Shown here in pieces: positions 57,881-64,000 of a stretch of 64,000 nucleotides of DNA; within the stretch, counting starts at the first letter, position 1, and every line of letters starts with the position of its first letter. The translations under genes were made by a program, and so were the position numbers. This DNA is from Dactylorhiza incarnata (Eukaryota; Streptophyta; Magnoliopsida; Asparagales; Orchidaceae): assembly GCA_033032865.1 (NCBI GenBank), contig JAWHQI010000040.1, positions 6,989,001 to 7,053,000 of the forward strand. Direction: 5' to 3'. The notes under the pieces are model-generated. The model did not search any database. It saw nothing but the letters and a program-made list of their open reading frames with translations, and was not told the origin of the DNA.

Positions 57881-59095
57881 TGATGTAGCGCGTTCCTACG
57901 AGCCTACACGGGTGACGTTTAGGAAAACCTCGACGCCTTACACTCTCTCGACTCCGCACAATAACTAAACGCAGCAGCACAATTAGGTTATTTATTTTCT
58001 CGCGCTAACGTGCGGATAGCCAACCCGCTAGAGATCGTATCACGGCTAGAGGCCAAGATCCGATCAAGCTAAAAGGACGAATATTTGCGTCCGAACGAGC
58101 GTTGTTGTACCAAAGAAAGATCCACCAAAATAAATCCGATTCGCAAACGGTTGATCTTTCCCCAACAAGAAAAATAACAAGGTTCGCCAATCCTTTCGAT
58201 AGTATCCGGAAGATCAAACAAAAAAAACAAATCTATCAAAGAAAACACCGCGAGAAATTTTCTTGCTTCGAGAAATCACGCTAAAATCGTCCACCACAAA
58301 AACGATCTAAGAAAGGAGATCTCTTGAGTAGAAATTTCGTTACCCCTCTCGGAAACGTAGATCCGAGATATTGGATCCACTAACAAAATGATCGCTCTCC
58401 TTTGGAACACGGAAGGGGCTCCAAATGATGAAGAAACTCGTTCGTCTTCCTCGCCTTTGCACCGGTGAGATTCACCAAACCGTAGGCCCTTGCACTTGAT
58501 ATCTTCTCCTCCAATAGTGGTCGGCTAGAGAAAATCCGTTGAAGAAGATTTCGTAGTAAGGATTGGGTATGAAGTGGGAGAAGAGGTAACGGAAGAGAGT
58601 TGGAGAGAAAGAGAGATTGAGAGAGGGAGAGAGAGGGAGGCCGAACTTGGGAAGACCCAAGAGGGGGGGGGGGGGGGGGGGGGGGGGGCGGCGGCAAGAT
58701 GAGAGGGAGAGGAGAGGAGAGGAGAGAAATTAGGTTTAGACAATTCTTTAAGCAAGTTATATTCTACATTTTTAATTCAAGTCTTAGCCTTATATAGGCC
58801 TTACAACACAAGTGCTAATAGCACACCAAAATAGTGCTAAACGCACACAAATAGTTCAAAATAAAAAATAATAAGATGCAAGCCATAATTAAATTAAGTC
58901 ATAAATTAGCAAGTATAAAATGATAATTAATTCTTGCGGCGTGGACGAAGGTTGTAGCCATGGCCGCCACGGCGCCGCATGTCTTTAGCCGGTGGGCCGT
59001 CATCATCATCTTCCGTTGCAATTCCATGATCAACCAAAGCGCCGTGTCGGTCATCCTCGTCTTCAAGTTGGCCGTCTAGGTGGCTGTCGCCATCA
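57881..59095 (-). repeat. Solo LTR H (1215 bp)
   Basis: Starts TGATG and ends CATCA, flanked by CCCTT (57876-57880 and 59096-59100), with no interior element. A TATA box (GCCTATATAAGG, - strand) at about 58787-58799 gives the orientation. A G run (58663-58687, one long homopolymer) makes false proline ORFs on the - strand. At its 5' end the - strand encodes ...GGHGYNLRPRRKN and a stop (58927 upward), which looks like a polyprotein tail reaching into the LTR. It arose by LTR-LTR recombination, as solo LTRs do. Parent family unknown. Confidence 0.85.
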
Positions 59096-59100
59096 CCCTT

Positions 59101-59253
59101 TTTTTTGTATGTTTGTTCACGCTTGTGTAACAACAGTCACACAATGCGAATCGTTCATCCAACCTGCATTCCTCAAGAGACCGACACTCGGGGATCATAT
59201 TCCCAAACTTTATTACTTGCGCGACCGGTGCACTTGCCGAAATTATCGCATCA
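59101..59253 (+). repeat. 3' LTR of D, last part
   Basis: Continues the LTR after H and matches 36718-36871, ending TTATCGCATCA. Followed by the GGGCT duplication of D. Confidence 0.9.
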
Positions 59254-59258
59254 GGGCT

Positions 59259-59733
59259 TAAATCTCCTTCTTTAGGCTAAGTTTGAACAAGGTTTACTTG
59301 AGGTGTTGACTTGGTAGACGAATGGGTTGACTTGTCCAATGGGTGTGTCTTGGGTCCCTTAATACTACCAAAAGTTGGTTGAGTGATGGTGGTGCCCCAA
59401 TTCGGCCAATTTTTCAAAAGGGAGTGGGTTTGACCAAATTTGGCCTAGGTTTGACTTTGTCAAATTGGTCAAATTGGTGGCCCCATGATGAGGCTTTTGG
59501 GTCTATTGGGTCCCCTATGACATCATAAGGCCAAGTGTAGAGTCAATTTGACGATAAGAAGCCTAATTGAGCCAATTAGGGTTGAATTGACCTATATTGA
59601 CCTTAAGCAACTTTGGGGTGCTCCTAGCAATTTACCTAGGTTCAACCTAACCTAGGGTCATCCCATGACCCCTAAATACTACCAAAGCTATTACCCTAAC
59701 ACAAGGTGGTCTGGTAGGAACAGGGATGTTACA
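59259..59733 (+). other. Host stretch; possible 3' edge of an old LTR
   Basis: Rich in TTGACC/GGTCAA words and AT-rich. It ends GAACAGGGATGTTACA, an end typical of Gypsy (Tekay-like) LTRs. ATTGGTAGAGAGC at 59738-59750 resembles a decayed tRNA-Met primer site (TTGGTATCAGAGC). If so, the LTR into which B and D were inserted ends here. Its start is not identified. Confidence 0.4.
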
Positions 59734-60089
59734 ACTCGTATTGGTAGAGAGCACTCGGCGGGCCGGTTTACAGTACCCACGCGTGAAGGGCTTGCTCATC
59801 CTCCCCGTCTACGCCTCCTTCCTGGGTCACATGATGGGTGCGTTCTCACAAAGAGCTTGTGGGTTGACTACTGGAACGGCAGGAGTTGAGCACTCGGCCT
59901 GTGGTGAGAGGGAGATGTGCATGGTCTCTATAATAGACTTCCTGAACTCTTCGAAGTCGCTCTTCCTAACGAATTTTCCTGAAGGGGGCTATCTCCCATG
60001 GTTCTCTGCTTGCCCATCACTTCCGATCAATGAATTTTACTCAGTATTTTCCAAACAAGCTATGGTCCATGCCCACCGCACAAAAAATG
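59734..60089 (+). other. Unassigned; one 128-codon open frame
   Basis: The open frame 59726-60112 (128 aa) shows no motif I know. The stretch lies between a possible primer site and an LTR-like region. It is probably an element leader or a decayed gag. Nothing further can be supported. Confidence 0.25.
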
Positions 60090-60857
60090 TTGAACCCGGA
60101 AAACACGATTAAACCACAGAGCCCGGAAACCATGGCTCGAGAGGAGTTCAGAATGGTGTATTTTCCTCTTAGTTCTCCTGAGTTCAGTAGGTAGGGCACT
60201 CAGAGCAAAGAAACTCACTCACAAAGGGGTAGAAAACTAAGAATAGACCCACGAGTTGTAGTGAGGAGGTCCCGCCACTAACCCAAAAGATTTTAGAGAA
60301 CTTCCCCTCCCAAGCCAATTATTGAGTTTGAAACCTTGGAGAGTGCTAGAGAGCTCCTGTCTACCCACCCAGAAACCACGTTGAGCATCAAGCCAGATAT
60401 TTCTAACCAGAGGAGAAATAAAACAAGTAAAAGATCCTCTCCAAAGGTGCCCTTGGGGGTCTATTTATATTTTCGTAAAACGATATGCAGATAGCTGAAT
60501 TTCACCTCTTAGTTTTACTAAAATCAAGCCACATTGGCCTGCCAACAACGAAATCTCGTTTCTTGGAAAGGCTAACAGAAGGCCAAAATGGACACCCCTG
60601 GGAAAAACATACCACCAACCTAACAAGCGAGTCCAGGTCACTCCAAGCCGACTCGCCTGAGCGGAGAGGGCCCGATAGAGATGGGACTCGCCTCTCGCAC
60701 TGAGCTAGGGCGAGCGCCCACTATAGGTGAGTGCGGGCTAAGGCCCGCCACTCGCTCGGCTGACTCGTCAACGCCCAGTCTCGCTCTCGATCACCAGGTG
60801 GCTTTGTGAACTCACTCGACAAAAATGGGGTTGTGCATTAAAAAGGCAGGAGGAAAA
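60090..60857 (-). repeat. LTR-like stretch with palindromes
   Basis: On the - strand a TATA box (ATATAAATAGACCCCC) lies at about 60460-60475. Upstream of it (60640-60790) are GAGCG/CGCTC-type inverted repeats, for example AGTGCGGGC and GCCCGCCACT around 60735-60765. This is the same plan as in the LTRs of A to G. Ends and a partner were not found, so the limits are rough. It may belong to the Tat-type remnant beside it. Confidence 0.35.
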
Positions 60858-62455
60858 TAGAGGATGTGTGTAGATTTCACAAAACATAATAAAGCTTGCA
60901 AAAAAGATTGTTACCCCTTGCCCTGGATAGATTCTTTCGTTGATTTTGTGGTAGATTACACGTGCATGAGATATTTAGATGCATTCTCTGGTTATCACCA
61001 AATTAGAATGCATAAGTCCGACATTCCTCATACTTCTTTCATCACGAATGAATGATATTTCTGTTATTGCATGATGCCTTTCAGGCTAATTAATGTTGGT
61101 GTGATGTATCAAAGGATGATGTATACCATGTTCAAAAACCAAAAAGGAAGAAACTTGGAAGTTTATGTCGACGACCTCCTAATAAAAAGCAAAGCCTTTT
61201 CTACTCATCTTAACGATCCCGCTGAGACGTTTGCAACTCTATGAACCTTAACATGAGATTAATCCCCTAAAGCGTGTTTTAGGAGAAAGCACAGGAAAGT
61301 TCCTTGGTTTACCTCCTAACCCTAGAAGGGTTGAAGCCAAATCCTGACAAGGTAAAAGCAATCTTGTATATGATCCCTCCATGATCACCAAAAGAAGTTC
61401 AGCAACTGGGTAGATGGATGGCAGGTTTGAGTTGATTCATATCTCATTCGGGAGAAAAATTTGAATGGACCAAGAAGGGTTATGATGCGTTTGATAAATT
61501 GAAGAAGAAGTTAACATCATATCCTTTGCTTCAGAGCCCTCAATAAGGCAGTGATCTTTTCCTTTACCTTAGAGTTTAAATAAGCTCCATTTTGGTCAGA
61601 GAAAAGAAGAAAAGACACTTTTCAGTTTATTATGTTAGTAGAATACTTAGAGATTTAGAAACCCGATACCCAATTCTTGAGAAGCTATCATTAATTCTCG
61701 TCACCTCAGCTCGCATGCTTCGACCATATTTTATCCTCATTGTATTCAGGTAGTAACTGACTTGTCATTAAAGAATGTTCTAGAAAATAAAAAACATTCT
61801 AGAAGGTTAGGAAAGTGGGCAATAGAGCTTACTGAATTCGACATCTCATTGTGCCTATAATGGTAATCAAAGCTCAAGTGTTGACGGATTTTATGCTCGA
61901 TACAACAAAAACATCTTAGAAAAGGAGGTTAGAGAACCTTTATCTTGGACATTTTTTGTTGACGGGGCTTCAAGTAGAAACTCCTTAGGAGCAGGAGTTG
62001 TTCTAATTAATCCCAATGGAGTCATATTAGATCAAGCATTGAAATTCTATTTCCGCATTATAAATAATAAAGCAGAATATGAGGCGCTGTTTGTAGGTCT
62101 CTGATTCGCAAGAGAGCTGGGTATTGAGGATGTGGAAGTGAAAAATGATTCACTAGTGATGGCTTCCCAAGTAATTGGAACTTATGAAACTAGAGATTCC
62201 ATTCTAAAGCAATACCAGATGCTGGTAAAAATTGAGATCGGCAAGTTCAAAAGTTTCATTATCCATCACACCTTATGTTTAGAGAACACAGAGGTCGAAG
62301 AAATAACAATGTTTGGTCTTATTTCAGGAGGAACTAGCTCGAAATTATTTCACCAAGCTTTTGAAAAGGGCGAGGTAAGGAAAATAGATCAACATCCATC
62401 TTGGGTAGATCCGTTCATCCTCTATCTCTCAACCGGGGAATTTCATCCATCTATA
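60858..62455 (+). pseudogene. Tat-type Gypsy pol remnant: RT, RNase H, second RNase H
   Basis: Fragments in several frames. RT: CVDFTKHNKACKKDCYPLPW, YLDAFSGYHQIRMH, then YVDDLLIKS near 61170. RNase H: FEWTKKGYDAFDKLKKKL (61455) and SVYYVSRILRDLETRYP (61630). A second, archaeal-type RNase H as in Tat elements: FFVDGASSRNSLGAGVVLI (61950), NNKAEYEALFVGL, then VKNDSLVMASQVIG (62132-62458, open). Many stops. Old and inactive. Confidence 0.8.
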
Positions 62456-63379
62456 TAAGATAAAAGAGGTTTAAGTTAAAGGTAACTCATTACTATCTCA
62501 TCACATGAGTCTTATACAGAAAAAAAATATCTCTCACCACTGGCAAGGTGTGTTTCCGAGGAAGAGATTTCAGTTGTACTTCAGAAAGTGTTAAAAAATT
62601 TGAGGTCCGGAGTTGAAGTAGAAAAGCGGAATACTTCACACAATCCACAAGCATGATAATCAATGACAATGGGAAGACCGAATAGTGCTTTGGCAATAAC
62701 TATCTCTTTACAATTCGTGGTATACATGGCGAGACATGATTCATAAGAATCACGGAGGAGAGAAGCGCAAAACACAAAATACAAGCTACTGGCGACTTGA
62801 TAAACTGAGATCGCCAGACCATGCGAATAGACAAGTCGTGCGGTTAACCCCTGAGACCACGCGAACAGAGCAGTCCTGCTGCTTTATTCAACTGCTAAAA
62901 AGAAAACTTGTTCGTACTTCAGACCGCCAGACTAAGAGGTCGCCCGATCACTGAAGCTACCTGCGAACACTTGACAAAGAAACTGCTTCCTGCTATAGAA
63001 CGCAACTCAAGACCGCCCCTTGTCAGAGAGGCAGTCCCTCCTCGGTGACACTCCCCACTCGGGGGGGGGGGGCATACTCATCGACCTAATTCACTAATCG
63101 AATATTACATTCTCGCACGGACTTGTGGTCACTCCGGACTCTGAACTATTTTCCTCCAAGCAAGAAATTGAGGCCTGGAGGTATGTTGATGCTATGGATT
63201 GGAAATCATCCAGGAGAGTTCTCTATATGATTGCATTGTAGCAACTTGGAGCATCAATCACTTGAAATGATTTCGGCCAAGACACCTCGCACAAGACTAC
63301 TGTGAGGTCGATTCCTCCTTCCACTTCCTTTCTTTCTCCGGCAAAACCATTCAGTGGTCAATCATAGGCCTTTAATGCC
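62456..63379 (+). other. Degraded Tat integrase start and unassigned sequence
   Basis: At about 62520-62640 the frame reads SPLARCVSEEEISVVLQKVL, like the stretch before the zinc site of Tat integrases. No HHCC or catalytic core follows. 62790-63060 has repeated GACCGCCAGAC/GATCGCCAGACC-like strings, then a run of 12 G at 63061. No gene was seen in the remainder. Confidence 0.45.
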
Positions 63380-64000
63380 TTATCAGACTTCTGGCATCAA
63401 AAGCGGGCTTGAAGAGGACGTTCACTGAGCTGGCCATGTCGATGAGTATTCGGGACACCATATAATCATCAAGGATTGCCTTGATCACTACTACATCATG
63501 AAATGTATTGGTTGTTTGAGGCATATCCTCCTTTTTGAAGGTGAATATCCTTTTGACTGGTGGAGCGAGGAAGGTTGAGGCAACTTCTCTTTTATGGAGG
63601 CATTTGAAGCTTAGCTTTCAGGAGGATTTTGATCTCGCGCCACCGTGAATATAGTGGATATGCCCCAAATGGTCGACTCCCTAGACCTCCACACACTCGT
63701 GTTCTTCACTTCCATGGCCATCATCGTGGACTTCCTCTATGTTGTTGTACCTCTGGATGCATGGGCCGGCATCATTTTTTTCTTTCCCTTATTCCCTTTG
63801 TTGTGGCTGCTTCCTTGGCGACACTTGGGAAAAGGTACTTTAGCTTTCCCTCCCTCGGTAGCTTCTCCACCAAGTCACGGAGGACACGACATTTCTCGAT
63901 ATCATGCTTGTTTTTTTTCTGGACCTTGCAGTAGAGGCTTTGCTTCTTTCCTCTAAACCCTTGCTTCAGGGGTATTGAGGGCTTCAAATTTGGCTGCTTC
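63380..64000 (-). pseudogene. Tat-type Gypsy gag-protease remnant, opposite strand
   Basis: 63987-63772 (- strand) reads YCKVQKKNKHDIEKCRVLRD then LVEKLPREGKLKYLF, the knuckle-like end of Tat gag. Around 63560-63390 the - strand reads FHDVVVIKAILDDYMVSRIL then IDMASSVNVLFKPAF, the protease block, with D-M-A instead of D-T/S-G, so the active site is damaged. It faces the + strand Tat pol at 60858-62455 and therefore comes from another copy or an inversion. It continues beyond the window. Confidence 0.65.

Larger units (their letters stand above)
35459..59253 (+). mobile_element. Element D: Athila-like Gypsy, 9.5 kb without inserts
   Basis: The LTRs start TGATGAG/TGATCAG and end CGCATCA. GGGCT flanks both sides (35454-35458 and 59254-59258). 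Primer site tRNA-Asp type; gag, protease, RT, RNase H and integrase in Gypsy order; three polypurine tracts after pol. E is inserted between RT and RNase H and a solo LTR in the 3' LTR. An Athila env-like ORF is not visible after pol. By eye the LTRs differ at about 35 sites over 1.4 kb. Confidence 0.92.

Noticed and set aside
58380..58755. Proline-rich ORFs on the - strand
   Set aside because: They are translations of a long G homopolymer inside solo LTR H. No family motif.
62736..63060. Short direct repeats around GATCGCCAGACC as a regulatory array
   Set aside because: Irregular spacing and few copies; not distinguishable from chance in decayed DNA.

Overview
The window is plant nuclear DNA from a large, repeat-rich genome. 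I find no host gene, tRNA, rRNA or CRISPR array in it. Nearly every recognisable stretch belongs to an LTR retrotransposon. The evidence is LTR pairs with TG...CA ends, 5-bp target duplications, tRNA-iMet or tRNA-Asp primer sites, polypurine tracts, and gag/protease/integrase/RT/RNase H motifs of Copia and Gypsy type. The mix of Sirevirus, Angela/Tork-like, Athila-like and Tat-like lineages means an angiosperm; I cannot name the species.

Layout. (A) 1-12803, + strand: right part of a Sirevirus-type Copia element with a gag tail, an env-like pseudogene and its 3' LTR. It is split by (C) 884-8817, - strand: a second, rearranged Sirevirus-type element (target duplication GACTT). 12804-14500 is unassigned. 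(G) about 14500-21363, - strand: an Angela/Tork-like Copia element with broken gag-pol and two flanks that do not match. (B) 22185-34388, - strand: a complete 12.2-kb Sirevirus-type element (AGTAG) with an env-like gene that reads as two exons. (D) 35459-59253, + strand: an Athila-like Gypsy element (GGGCT). D carries (E) 39930-52956, - strand (TTTAT), inside its RT/RNase H region, and a solo LTR (H) 57881-59095 (CCCTT) inside its 3' LTR. E carries (F) 45797-52315, - strand (ATAGG), inserted at the TATA box of E's 5' LTR. From 59259 on lie an LTR-like edge, an LTR-like stretch with its own palindromes, and facing remnants of Tat-type Gypsy elements.

The most interesting material is the D/E/F family. 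E and F are near twins (6.50 and 6.52 kb without inserts). They share ends, primer site and three spaced polypurine tracts with D, but carry no gag-pol. Each instead keeps one full ORF (412 and 413 codons) starting with two CCHC zinc knuckles and continuing as an acidic tail. D's gag shows no zinc knuckle. A split arrangement, with capsid/pol from a D-like element and the nucleocapsid knuckles from E/F, is a testable inference.

Two further patterns recur. First, every LTR family whose promoter I could read has an array of family-specific, CpG-containing inverted repeats just upstream of its TATA box. Second, B has a copy of that same arrangement (palindrome about 110 bp before a TATA box) ahead of its env-like gene, which suggests an internal promoter; A has its LTR-type motifs in the matching place. 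All alignments and difference counts here were made by eye.
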